Part shown: positions 17,400-25,185 of the stretch, piece by piece | How positions within the stretch are numbered: the first letter of the stretch is position 1 | Layout of the letters: every line of letters starts with the position of its first letter | Assembly: GCA_008123405.1 (NCBI GenBank) | Contig: VSSA01000003.1 | Coordinates: 310,001-374,000, forward strand | Reading direction: 5' to 3' | From: Nocardioides sp. BGMRC 2183 | Lineage (GTDB): Bacteria; Actinomycetota; Actinomycetes; Propionibacteriales; Nocardioidaceae | DNA length: 64,000 bases | Notes under the pieces: generated by a model | The model's input: only the letters and a program-made list of their open reading frames with translations | The model's database searches: none | Told to the model about the DNA's origin: nothing | Program-made: the position numbers and the translations under genes

Positions 17400-17426
17400 G
17401 GGTCGCGGGGGTGTGCGTCCCCGACC
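17400..17426. terminator. Hairpin between convergent genes
   Basis: GGGTCG(c)GGGG pairs with CCCCGACCC around an 8-base loop directly after the subtilase stop. It may terminate both converging genes. There is no T-tract, as is common in actinobacteria. Confidence 0.45.
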
Positions 17427-17438
17427 CCGCCGCAGCCG

Positions 17439-17909
17439 TCAGAGGGTGATCCAGTCGGTGGTCATCCCGGCGCCGGCACCCTGCACCCGGAACCGGACCG
17501 GCCCGGTCCCGACACCGGGCACGGTGAAGAATCCGCCCGCATCCACGGCGACCTCGACGTCGGCGTCACCGGGACGCTGCACGGTGACCGTGGTGGTGGC
17601 GCCGGGCTGCGTCGTACCGATGGCCTCACCGATCACCTGGCCGAGGAGGTCACCGTCGGTGATCTCGAGCTCGAGGGTGACGCTGTCCTGATCATGGCGG
17701 CGTCCGAAGGAGAGCGTGCGGGGAGCGGCGGCCACGGACCGGACTGCCGCGCCGGCGTCCAGCGCGGAGTCGTGTAGCAGCTCGGCCAGCTCGGCGTCGA
17801 CGGTGCGCCAGGTGAACGCCGCCTTGGCGGCGGCACGGCGCCGGTCGTCGTCGGCGCGGGCCGCGACCGCCTCGCCGAGCGCAGCGAAGAGCTCGTCGTC
17901 CTCACTCAT
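17439..17909 (-). CDS. Unknown sigma-linked protein with C-terminal beta-sandwich-like region
   Basis: 156 residues. The N-terminal half is helical and acidic/alanine-rich (ELFAALGEAVAARADDDRRRAAAKAAF, WRTVDAELAELLHDSA). The C-terminal half is beta-rich with a carboxypeptidase-regulatory-like pattern (VTVQRPGDADVEVAVDAGGFFTVPGVGTGPVRFRV, about residues 110-145). There are no membrane helices, signal peptide or zinc-binding motif, so it is not a classical anti-sigma factor, although its ATGA overlap with the sigma gene fits a regulatory partner. Such proteins are typically found next to CHAT/subtilase genes, but I cannot assign a function from the sequence. Confidence 0.72.
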   Translation of the reverse strand: MSEDDELFAALGEAVAARADDDRRRAAAKAAFTWRTVDAELAELLHDSALDAGAAVRSVAAAPRTLSFGRRHDQDSVTLELEITDGDLLGQVIGEAIGTTQPGATTTVTVQRPGDADVEVAVDAGGFFTVPGVGTGPVRFRVQGAGAGMTTDWITL

Positions 17910-18505
17910 CGCGCGCCTCCTTCGGCCGGTGCTGCGTCGCCGGCGGCCAACCCTCGCAGCGCCGAGGTACGGCGCAGCTGGTCGAGCGCGCGGGCCCGGG
18001 TCGGACCGATGCTGCCGATCGGGATGCCGAGCCGGCGGCTGATCTCCTCGTAGGCCACCGGCGGGTCCTCGAGCAGGAGGAGGAGCAGGTCGCGCCGCGC
18101 CTCCGGCAGCTCGGCGAGAGCGGCCAACAGGACGGCGTGCCGCTCGGCGGCCAGCAGCGCGGTCTCGGCAACGTCCTCCTCGACCGCGTCCAGGCCACCG
18201 GCCTCGTCCTGCGGGTCGGTCGGGCGCATCCGGCCGCGGGCGGCCAGTACGCGCAGGCACTCGTGCCGGGTCGTGGTGCGGATCCAGCCCGGGAGCGCGG
18301 CTGGCTCGCGCAGGTCGTCGAGGTGCTCGACGAGGCGCAGCCACACCGTCTGGCTGACGTCGTCGCCGTCGGCGGCGCCCAAGCGGTGGCCACGCACGAC
18401 CGCTCCCACGAGCGGCAGGAAGCGGTCGACCAGGGTGTCCCAAGCATGCTGGTCTCCCTTCCGCGCTGCCGAGACGAGCGTCGACAGCGGTTCCGTCACG
18501 GTCAC
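17906..18505 (-). CDS. ECF-type sigma-70 factor
   Basis: 199 residues with region 2 (RFLPLVGAVVRGHRLGAADGDDVSQTVWLRLVEHLDD, with the D-x-x-Q core contact) and region 4 (LPEARRDLLLLLL ... YEEISRRLGIPIGSIGPTRARALDQLRR). It directs RNA polymerase to an unknown set of promoters. GTG 18505 is chosen because GGGAGGAG lies about 8 bases upstream. It overlaps the downstream small-protein gene by four bases. The divergent gap to the HTH gene holds an inverted repeat that may be an operator or contain the two promoters. Linkage with CHAT and subtilase genes suggests it switches on that locus. Confidence 0.9.
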   Translation of the reverse strand: MTVTEPLSTLVSAARKGDQHAWDTLVDRFLPLVGAVVRGHRLGAADGDDVSQTVWLRLVEHLDDLREPAALPGWIRTTTRHECLRVLAARGRMRPTDPQDEAGGLDAVEEDVAETALLAAERHAVLLAALAELPEARRDLLLLLLEDPPVAYEEISRRLGIPIGSIGPTRARALDQLRRTSALRGLAAGDAAPAEGGAR

Positions 18506-18576
18506 ACCCCGGCTCCTCCCGACTGACGGGTCCCCAGGGTGCATCGTCTCGCATCGAGGAGCGGCGGGCCAGCGTC

Positions 18577-18632
18577 GTTGATACAGAGACCGGACAGATA
18601 TCGACGGAGATTTTCGATCTCGGTGTATCAAC
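18577..18632. promoter_or_regulatory. Inverted repeat GTTGATACA-N38-TGTATCAAC
   Basis: Two perfect 9-bp half-sites at 18577-18585 and 18624-18632 in the divergent region between the sigma factor and the HTH gene. The symmetrical placement, one half-site facing each gene, suits a pair of regulator sites or two promoters recognised by the same factor. Confidence 0.45.
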
Positions 18633-18658
18633 CGGTGGTTCCGCCTGCTCTTGGTGGT

Positions 18659-18688
18659 GTGTCCGGCCGCCGCTCCACGGCCGGACAC
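18659..18688 (+). promoter_or_regulatory. 5'-leader hairpin upstream of the HTH gene
   Basis: GTGTCCGGCC (18659-18668) pairs perfectly with GGCCGGACAC (18679-18688), with a 10-base loop. It ends 12 bases before the GGAG ribosome site of the HTH gene and may influence transcript stability or translation. Confidence 0.45.
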
Positions 18689-18710
18689 CCCTAGTCACAA
18701 GGAGACGACG

Positions 18711-18965
18711 ATGAGCCTGGACCAGACCTACGCCGCCGCCACCACGCGCGTCGGCCGTCTCGACCACCGCGATCTGCGCACGCTGCGCCTGATCGCGCTC
18801 GGTCACACCGAGGAGTCGATCGCCGCGCGGGTCGGCACCAGCCGCGAGGCCGTCGTACGACACAGCCGGGACATCTTCAGCGCTCTCGATCTCACGCCGT
18901 CGGCCGATGTCGACGGGCGACTGCTTGCGGTCCTCACCCTGCGCCAGGCCTGGGGGGACAGGTAG
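18711..18965 (+). CDS. Small LuxR/GerE-type helix-turn-helix protein
   Basis: 84 residues with essentially a single four-helix GerE-type DNA-binding domain: DLRTLRLIALGHTEESIAARVGTSREAVVRHSRDIFSALDL, where the recognition helix is TSREAVVRHSRDIF. There is no receiver or sensor domain. GGAG lies 8 bases before the ATG. It is divergent from the sigma factor and probably binds in the shared intergenic region. It could be a regulator of the CHAT/subtilase locus; region 4 of sigma factors has the same fold, so a sigma-like decoy role is also possible. Confidence 0.78.
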   Translation: MSLDQTYAAATTRVGRLDHRDLRTLRLIALGHTEESIAARVGTSREAVVRHSRDIFSALDLTPSADVDGRLLAVLTLRQAWGDR

Positions 18966-19094
18966 CCGGGGAGGTCCGCATCATCCTCGCGGTCCGGCCA
19001 TGTGAGAGGCCGCGCGAGGCACGGGGTGGCCCGCCGACCGGGGATGGCGGGCCACCCCCTCGGGGTGTCGGCGTCCGCCGGCCGGCGGCCGGTC

Positions 19095-19148
19095 GGGTTG
19101 CGTCATACGAACAGTGGCCCAGCGCCCTCGGAACGTATGACGCAACCC
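19095..19148. repeat. Palindromic repeat family B, copy 1
   Basis: Perfect 15-bp arms GGGTTGCGTCATACG / CGTATGACGCAACCC separated by 24 bases containing GTGGCC. It lies between the convergent HTH and helicase genes. A related copy with the same right arm and the same central GTGGCC is at 25990-26041. Function unknown; it could also terminate transcription. Confidence 0.85.
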
Positions 19149-19185
19149 AGCGGCGACGACCGCGGCAGCAGCACCAGCCGACGAA

Positions 19186-21414
19186 TCAGCCGATCGTGGT
19201 CAGCAGCTGCGTGGCGCGGGTGAGCACGACGTAGAGGGTCGCCCGACCGGTCGACGACTCGTCCTCGATCTCCTGCGGCCGGACCACCACGATCCCATCG
19301 AACTCCAGACCCTTGGTGTCCAGTCCGGTCAGCACCACCACCCGGTCCTCTCCGGACGGGGTGCGCGAGGCGTCGCGGGCCGAGGCAGCGGCGGCAGGGG
19401 CGTCGTCGGCGAGCTCGGGCCACGAGGCGAGCCAGGAGTTGACCTCCGAGCGCCGCGCCGCCGGCACCACGATGCCCACGGTGCCCGCCACCTGGCCGGC
19501 GACCTCGGTGACCGCGGCGCGGGTGGCGGCCTCCAGGTCGGCCAGGTCGTCGAGGACGACCTCCGTCGGCTCCGCTCCGGTACGACGCACCGCGTCCGGC
19601 AGGTCCGCGTCCAGCCCGACCCGCTCGGCGTAACCGGCGGCGAAGTCGTAGATCTCGGCCGAGTTCCGGTAGTTGGTGGAGAGGTGGAACTCGTGCAGTG
19701 CCTTCCGCTCGATGGCAGCGGCGCGCGCCTCCGCCGCCTCGGCCGGCACCGGCCACGAGGACTGCGCGGGGTCTCCGACGATGGTCCAGGACGCGGTCCG
19801 CCCACGCCGGCCCACCATCCGCCACTGCATCGGGGTGAGGTCCTGCGCCTCGTCGATCAGGACGTGGGCATAGCCGTCGTCCTCGATGCTGTGGGTCGGC
19901 GGGCGCCAGGCCCGGCCGGACGGCGCGAACTCACGGTCCGCGGCGGTCATCAGCTCCTGGATGTCGACCGCGCCCTCGATCAGGGAAAGCGGGTCGTCAC
20001 GCTCGTCGTCGGCGCGCTGCGGCACGTCGCCGATCAGGTAGCGCAGCTCGTCGAGGAGCGGCACGTCCTCGATCGCGATCTGGGGCCCGATCGGGCGGTC
20101 CGGGTCGAGCTGGCTCCACGTCTTGTGCACCAGCTGCTGCTCCTCGGCCGAGAGCACCCCGTCCCCGATCCGGCGCAGCAGGTCGGCGTCGCGCAGCCAG
20201 GTGAGGACCAGCGGCGCATCCAGCGGCGGCCACCAGGCCAACGCGAAGTCGAGGAAGTCCTGACGACCGAGCATCTCCTCGTCGAAGGACTCCCGGCCCT
20301 GCTCCCGCCCGCGTTCGCCGCGCACCTGGCGCCACAGCGCGTCGAGCAGGGCCGCGGAGACCCGCGGCAGCTGCTTGTTGCGCCGACCCTGGGACATCAG
20401 GCTCCGCCGGATCTGACCGAGTCGCCGGCCGTCGAGGACCAGTCGGTCGTCACGCCAGAACGCCCGGAACTCCTGCGGCGAGCCGGGCGCCTGCTGCCGC
20501 GCGAGGCGGCGCATCAGCTCGGCCATCCGGCCCGACCCCTTGACGTCGGCCACTGCCGGCTCGTCGTGGCGGGTGGCCCGCACCCCGTCGACGACCTCAC
20601 CGAGCGAGCGCAGCGCGACGGCGGTCTCGCCGAGGCTCGGTAGTACCCGCTCGATGTAGCGCATAAAGACCCCGGACGGGCCGACCACCAGCACGCCGCC
20701 TGCCTCGTAGCGCCGTCGGTCGGTGTAGAGCAGGTATGCCGCCCGGTGCAGCGCCACGACCGTCTTGCCGGTGCCGGGTCCGCCGGAGATCGCCACGACG
20801 CCCTTGCTGGGTGCCCGGATCGCCTTGTCCTGCTCGGCCTGGATGGTCGCCACGATGGAGTGCATCGAACGGTCCCGAGCGCGGGAGAGCTGTGCCATCA
20901 GGGCGCCCTCACCGACGATCGGCAGGTCCCGACCGACCTCCTCCGCACGCGCCTGGGCGTCGGCGTCGAGCAGTTCGTCCTCGACGCCGAGCACCTCGCG
21001 GCCACTCGCCCGGAGCACCCGGCGCCGGATCACCTGCTGGGGGGTGGCGGCGGTGGCCTGGTAGAAGACAGCGGCGGCCGGAGCGCGCCAGTCGATCAGC
21101 AGCGACTCGTGGTCGTCGTCACGCAGACCGATCCGACCGACGTACCGGGGAGCCGGGTCGACCTCGTCGGTCAGGTCGAGCCGGCCGAAGACCAGGCCCT
21201 CGTGCGCGGCGTCCAGCTGTGCCATCCGCTTGGCTGCCTGGAACACCATGGCGTCGCGCTCGACCAGGCCGCCCTCGTGGCCCAGCCGTCCCCGCGAGTG
21301 GCCTTCCTGGGCGAGCTCGCGAGCGGTGTCCCCGGCGCGTTCGAGCTGGGTGTACACCCGATCCACGAACGCCTGCTCGGTCGCGATCTCTCGCTTGGCA
21401 ACCTCATCCGTCAC
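19186..21414 (-). CDS. HelD/HelR-like RNA polymerase-recycling ATPase
   Basis: Superfamily 1 (UvrD-like) ATPase of 742 residues. The N-terminal segment is helical (FVDRVYTQLERAGDTARELAQEG) as in HelD, where a coiled coil enters the RNA polymerase channels. The Walker A motif GGPGTGKTVVALHRAAYLL is at about residues 208-226, a Walker B-like IDEAQDLTPMQWRM is near 520, and motif VI-type residues lie near the C-terminus (LYVVLTRAT). HelD-class proteins remove stalled RNA polymerase from DNA, and the mycobacterial HelR branch gives rifampicin tolerance. I saw no clear rifamycin-associated element upstream. HelR and generic HelD cannot be separated by eye. Confidence 0.88.
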   Translation of the reverse strand: MTDEVAKREIATEQAFVDRVYTQLERAGDTARELAQEGHSRGRLGHEGGLVERDAMVFQAAKRMAQLDAAHEGLVFGRLDLTDEVDPAPRYVGRIGLRDDDHESLLIDWRAPAAAVFYQATAATPQQVIRRRVLRASGREVLGVEDELLDADAQARAEEVGRDLPIVGEGALMAQLSRARDRSMHSIVATIQAEQDKAIRAPSKGVVAISGGPGTGKTVVALHRAAYLLYTDRRRYEAGGVLVVGPSGVFMRYIERVLPSLGETAVALRSLGEVVDGVRATRHDEPAVADVKGSGRMAELMRRLARQQAPGSPQEFRAFWRDDRLVLDGRRLGQIRRSLMSQGRRNKQLPRVSAALLDALWRQVRGERGREQGRESFDEEMLGRQDFLDFALAWWPPLDAPLVLTWLRDADLLRRIGDGVLSAEEQQLVHKTWSQLDPDRPIGPQIAIEDVPLLDELRYLIGDVPQRADDERDDPLSLIEGAVDIQELMTAADREFAPSGRAWRPPTHSIEDDGYAHVLIDEAQDLTPMQWRMVGRRGRTASWTIVGDPAQSSWPVPAEAAEARAAAIERKALHEFHLSTNYRNSAEIYDFAAGYAERVGLDADLPDAVRRTGAEPTEVVLDDLADLEAATRAAVTEVAGQVAGTVGIVVPAARRSEVNSWLASWPELADDAPAAAASARDASRTPSGEDRVVVLTGLDTKGLEFDGIVVVRPQEIEDESSTGRATLYVVLTRATQLLTTIG

Positions 21415-21544
21415 CGGTGTCGTCCCTGCCCGTTCTCACGTCGTCCCATGGAGTGGCGCGCGGCGGTGACGACGACGCCACAGCGCCCGCGACAAGAGGA
21501 GAAACTCTACCCGAGCCGTGCCCATTCCCTGGTGGGCGGTGCGA

Positions 21545-22783
21545 TCAGCACCCTCGTAGCCGATCCGCGCGGCCCAGCAGCAGCGTCCGCTCGCGGTCGT
21601 TGGTGGCGAGCTCGGCGGCGCGGACGAATTCCATCGCCGCCTCGTCGTCGCGGCCGAGGCGGGCCAGCAGGTCGCCCCGCACGGCCGGCAGCAGGTGGTA
21701 GCCGGCCAGCGCCGGCGCCGCGGCGAGCTCATCGACCACGCGCAGCCCGGTCTCGGCCCCGTAGGCCATGCCGAGTGCGACCGCGCGGTTGAGCTCGATC
21801 ACCACGGAGTTCGTGGCGCGCGCCAACCGGGCATACAACGCCGCGATCCGCACCCAGTCGGTCTCGGCCACCGACGGGGCGCGGGCGTGCTCGACGGCGA
21901 TCGCTGCCTGCACGACGTACGGGCCGTCGCCGCCGAGGTCGACGGCCAGCCGGAGGGCGGCGTAGCCGCGGGAGATCGCCGCGGTGTCCCACCGGGTGCG
22001 GTCCTGGTCGTCGAGGAGGACCGGCTCGCCGGCGTCGTCGACCCTGGCGGGCAGCCGCGAGGACTGCAGCTCGAGCAGCGCCAGCAGCGCGTGCGCCTCG
22101 GGCTCGTCGGGCGCGACCGTCGCGAGGATCGCGGCGACACGCACCGCCTCGGCGCACAGCGCCGGACGCATCCAGTCCTCCCCCGCGGTGGCGGCGTACC
22201 CCTCGTTGAAGAGCAGGTAGACGACGGCCATCACCGACGCCAGCCGCTCGGCGCGCTCGGTGCCGACCGGCTCCTCCTCCAGCGCGGCACGCGCCGACGC
22301 GAGGGTCCGCTTGGCGCGGGAGATCCGGGTGGCGACGGTCGCCTCCGAGGTCAGGTAGGCGCGGGCGATCTCACGGCTGCTGAGTCCGGCGACCATGCGC
22401 AGTGTCAGCACGGTCCGGGTGTCGTCGCTCAACGACGGGTGGCAGCACAGGAACATCAGCCGCAGTACGTCGTCCTCGACGTGGTCGACGTCGTAGCTGT
22501 CCTCGACGGTCTCCTCGACCCCGGCCGCGACCTCGGCGTAGGCGCGCTGCTGGCGCTCGCCGGCACGGAACAGGTCCATCGCCCGCCGGCGAGCGGTGGT
22601 CATCAGCCAGGCAGCGGGATTGTCGGGTACGCCGGTCGCGGGCCACTGCGCCAGCGCCTGGGCGAGCGCCTCCTGGGCCACGTCCTCGGCGCGGTCGAGG
22701 TCGCGGGTGATCCGCAACAGCGCGCCGAGGAGGCGTGGCGACTCCGAGCGCCACGCCTCCTCGACCGCGTCAGCAGCGTCCAC
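21545..22783 (-). CDS. ECF42-type sigma factor with C-terminal DUF6596-like/TPR region
   Basis: 412 residues. Sigma region 2 (ITRDLDRAEDVAQEALAQALAQWPATGVPDNPAAWLMTTARRRAMDLFR) and region 4 (LSDDTRTVLTLRMVAGLSSREIARAYLTSEATVATRISRAKRTL) occupy the first ~180 residues. A long C-terminal extension carries the signature YLLFNEGYAATAGEDWMR and helical repeats, as in the ECF42 group. Such factors have no anti-sigma protein and are linked to DGPF/YciI-type proteins, exactly the gene located 9 bases upstream. The extension is thought to control activity. It is the last gene of a four-gene minus-strand run VOC-DoxX-YciI-sigma. Confidence 0.93.
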   Translation of the reverse strand: MDAADAVEEAWRSESPRLLGALLRITRDLDRAEDVAQEALAQALAQWPATGVPDNPAAWLMTTARRRAMDLFRAGERQQRAYAEVAAGVEETVEDSYDVDHVEDDVLRLMFLCCHPSLSDDTRTVLTLRMVAGLSSREIARAYLTSEATVATRISRAKRTLASARAALEEEPVGTERAERLASVMAVVYLLFNEGYAATAGEDWMRPALCAEAVRVAAILATVAPDEPEAHALLALLELQSSRLPARVDDAGEPVLLDDQDRTRWDTAAISRGYAALRLAVDLGGDGPYVVQAAIAVEHARAPSVAETDWVRIAALYARLARATNSVVIELNRAVALGMAYGAETGLRVVDELAAAPALAGYHLLPAVRGDLLARLGRDDEAAMEFVRAAELATNDRERTLLLGRADRLRGC

Positions 22784-22792
22784 GTGGACCTG

Positions 22793-23161
22793 TCACGGGG
22801 CGGGTGCCTCGTAGTACGCGCGGACCTCGATCCAGCCCTCCCAGCCGGGCCACCCCTCCTTGTGGGCGGCGAGGAACTTGGCGCACTTCTCGGCGGCGGC
22901 TGCCGCGTCGGGTACGTCGTAGACGGCGTAACCGCCGACCAGCTCCTTGGACTCCACGAACGGTCCGTCGGTCGTGCTGACCGACCCGCCGGTCAGCGTG
23001 ACGATGGCGCCGATCTCCTGGACCGGCCGCAACCCGCCCACCTCGACGATGCTGCCGTCGGCGGTGTTCTCGGCCTGCAGGCCGCCGATCGCCGCGAACA
23101 GCTCCGGGGGCGGCTCCGGGGTCGGGCGGTGCGTCTCGTGAATCATGCAGATGAACTTCAT
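22793..23161 (-). CDS. YciI/DGPF-domain protein
   Basis: 122 residues of the YciI-like ferredoxin-fold family with the DGPF motif (STTDGPFVESKELVGGY) and a conserved MKFICMIHE N-terminus. It lacks membrane or secretion signals. In genomes with ECF42 sigma factors the DGPF protein is the hallmark neighbour and presumed target or sensor; enzymatic activity is not established. It stands directly before the sigma gene and probably shares its transcript. Confidence 0.9.
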   Translation of the reverse strand: MKFICMIHETHRPTPEPPPELFAAIGGLQAENTADGSIVEVGGLRPVQEIGAIVTLTGGSVSTTDGPFVESKELVGGYAVYDVPDAAAAAEKCAKFLAAHKEGWPGWEGWIEVRAYYEAPAP

Positions 23162-23198
23162 CGGATGTCTCCTAGCGACGTTGGTGGTGAGTGTTTCA

Positions 23199-23220
23199 GA
23201 GAGATCGCGCGGGATCTCTC
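23199..23220. terminator. 8-bp hairpin, possible remnant of the 159-bp element
   Basis: GAGAGATC pairs with GATCTCTC around the loop GCGCGG, overlapping the stop codon of the DoxX gene. Its left half GAGATCGCGCGGG is identical to the first 13 bases of the 159-bp element, and the right half ends in GATCTC like the element's other terminus, so it could be an internally deleted copy. As a hairpin at a gene end it may also attenuate read-through to the YciI gene. Confidence 0.5.
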
Positions 23221-23671
23221 ACTTCTGGAGCAGCGCGCGCAGGCGCTGATCACGCGGCCACGCGCCGGCCCAGACCAGGACGGCGGTCGCGACGGCGAAG
23301 ACGACGTTGAACGTCGGTGCGTCCGTGGCCAGGTTGATGGCGCAGGCACCGCCGAGGTAGGCGGTGATCAGGACCGCCCCCATCGCCCGGGTGCGCGGCA
23401 CCAGATAGCCGACCAGGCAGGTCGCCAGCACCGCCCCGCAGACGACCGGGAACCACTCCGGCGCGCCGATCTCGTCGTTGAACTCCATGACCTGGGCCGC
23501 GCGGGCCAGGTGGGTGATCGCGTCGAAGCCCAGGAACGCGGTCACCAGCCCGGTGACGACGCGACCCGCGACGATCTGGCCACGGGGCCGGGCTTGCATC
23601 AGCTGTGCTCGAGCCAGCTGAGCGCTCGAGGTGGAGTGGTGGAGCCTTTCTTCGGTGGTGATGGTGCTCAT
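23219..23671 (-). CDS. DoxX-like membrane protein
   Basis: 150 residues with four predicted membrane helices (starting near residues 36, 72, 97 and 120). The first helix carries GRVVTGLVTAFLGFDAITHL, typical of DoxX/DoxX-like proteins. The family is linked to thiosulfate oxidation in archaea and to oxidative stress complexes in mycobacteria, but most members have no known activity. Here it is part of the ECF42 sigma operon, probably one of its targets. Confidence 0.82.
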   Translation of the reverse strand: MSTITTEERLHHSTSSAQLARAQLMQARPRGQIVAGRVVTGLVTAFLGFDAITHLARAAQVMEFNDEIGAPEWFPVVCGAVLATCLVGYLVPRTRAMGAVLITAYLGGACAINLATDAPTFNVVFAVATAVLVWAGAWPRDQRLRALLQK

Positions 23672-23748
23672 GAGGTGCTCCTCGGTCTCGGTGATGAGCT
23701 CGTTGTCATCCCGTACGTCGCCGGTGCACCCCGGATCTCGACATCGCC

Positions 23749-24180
23749 TTAGATCTTGTTTTCGGACTCATCCTCGCGCCACGGAGGGCGCGCCTGGAAC
23801 TCGTGCGGCGAACGCAGCACGCAGAACTGGTTCCCCTCGGGGTCGGCCATGGTCACCCACCCGGTGGCCGGCCCGTAGATGCCGCGGCGGTCGGCGACGG
23901 TCGTAGCACCGTGGCGCTCCAACCAGGCGACCTCCTCGTCCTGCGGCCGCTCGCGGGGACGCAGGTCGAGGTGGATCCGCTTGCCCGGTAGGTCGGAGTC
24001 CGGCACCTCGATGAAGAGCAGCGCGTGCCCCGACTCGGGGTCGCGGATCATGCACTCCTCGTGGCCGGGCTCGTTGGGGTCGTCAGGGTCCATCGCGTAG
24101 TCGAGCGCGACCCGCCACCACTCGCTGAGGGTGAAGGCGTCGTGGCAGTCGATCGTGGTGTGGGAGTGAAACATCGCCAT
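23749..24180 (-). CDS. VOC-superfamily (glyoxalase/bleomycin-resistance fold) protein
   Basis: About 143 residues. The paired beta-alpha-beta-beta-beta modules are visible: FHSHTTIDCHDAFTLSEWWRVALDY at the start and the terminal WVTMADPEGNQFCVLRSP typical of VOC proteins. Substrate unknown. I use ATG 24180 (MAMFHSH), which begins at the usual place for this subfamily; a GTG at 24216 would add 12 residues. It lies just upstream of the DoxX gene in the ECF42 operon, and in such operons similar proteins are suspected to handle toxic small molecules. Confidence 0.8.
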   Translation of the reverse strand: MAMFHSHTTIDCHDAFTLSEWWRVALDYAMDPDDPNEPGHEECMIRDPESGHALLFIEVPDSDLPGKRIHLDLRPRERPQDEEVAWLERHGATTVADRRGIYGPATGWVTMADPEGNQFCVLRSPHEFQARPPWREDESENKI

Positions 24181-24244
24181 GCGGCGACAGTAGAAGTCGG
24201 CGACGACCTCGGCCACCGAGTTCCCGACCCTGACCCCGACCCCA

Positions 24245-25126
24245 TCAGCGGGTGCGGGCGAAGACCGGCGCCATCACGTCGGCGTGGAACCGCTCGATCC
24301 CCTCGAGCTTCTGCTCCAGCGTCGCCTTGTGTCCGTAGTAGTACATCCACGGCATCGTCATCGTGAGGGTGACGCCGCCCTCGACCGCGCGCAGGAAGTC
24401 GTCGGGGGTGAGCGCGTCGGTGAGCGCCGGCGCGACGTCGTACGGGAGGTCGGTGTCGATGCCCGCGTCGGCCCGCAGCTTGCGCAGCCGACCGGCCACC
24501 TCGATCGCCTCGTCGACGGTCGCCAGGTCGCCGATCCAGCCGTCGTGGCGGGCGGCGCGGCGCAGCGCGACGTCGGAGAGGCCGCCGACCCAGATCGGGA
24601 TCGGGCCGGGCGGGTGCGGCCGCATCACCAGCCGGTCGCAGGAGTAGAACTCGCCCTGGAACTCGGTCCAGCCCGGCGCCCACAGCTCCTTCATCAACGC
24701 CAGCCCCTCGTCGGTACGTCGACCGCGGGTGGTGAAGTCCTGGCCGACCAGCTCGAACTCCTCACGGCACCACCCCACCCCGACGCCGAGGGTGACCCGG
24801 CCGCCGGAGAGTGCCGCAGCGGTCCCGACCGCCTTGGCGACGCTGAACGGGTCACGCAGCGCGGCGACGTAGATCGAGGTGAAGAACTCCAACCGCTCGG
24901 TGACCGCCGCGAGTGCCCCGACGGTCACCCACGGGTCGGGCCAGTCGACGTCGGTGGGCCAGCGGCGGGCGCCGTCGTCGGTGTAGGGGTAGGGCGTGGC
25001 CAGCTCCTCCAGGTCGACCACGTGGTCGGCCAGGCTGAACGAACGGAAGCCGGCCTCCTCGGCGGCGCGGGCGAGCGGGATCAGGTCCTCGACCGGCTGA
25101 TACGCGGTCACCATCGCGAAGTCCAC
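24245..25126 (-). CDS. LLM-class F420-dependent oxidoreductase
   Basis: Luciferase-like TIM-barrel protein of 293 residues, expected to use reduced F420 (or FMN) to reduce an organic substrate. Family features: MDFAMVTAYQPVEDLIPLARAAEEAGF, SLADHVV, LEFFTSIYVAALRDPFSVAKAVGTAAALSGGRVTLGVGVGW and PIPIWVGGLSDVALRRAARHDGW. Cofactor assignment comes from the subfamily style and not from a tested residue. The gene is monocistronic or at the head of the minus-strand run; 28 bases separate it from the VOC gene's longest start. Confidence 0.87.
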   Translation of the reverse strand: MDFAMVTAYQPVEDLIPLARAAEEAGFRSFSLADHVVDLEELATPYPYTDDGARRWPTDVDWPDPWVTVGALAAVTERLEFFTSIYVAALRDPFSVAKAVGTAAALSGGRVTLGVGVGWCREEFELVGQDFTTRGRRTDEGLALMKELWAPGWTEFQGEFYSCDRLVMRPHPPGPIPIWVGGLSDVALRRAARHDGWIGDLATVDEAIEVAGRLRKLRADAGIDTDLPYDVAPALTDALTPDDFLRAVEGGVTLTMTMPWMYYYGHKATLEQKLEGIERFHADVMAPVFARTR

Positions 25127-25185
25127 GGCTCCACCCTAGGGCGGAAGTAGAACAGGTTCTAGAGGCAAGGCGCGGGCGTGGTGCG

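Noticed and set aside
21415-21544. Rifamycin-associated element upstream of the HelD/HelR-like gene
   Set aside because: I found no convincing inverted repeat of that type before the start codon; the name HelR is therefore left open.
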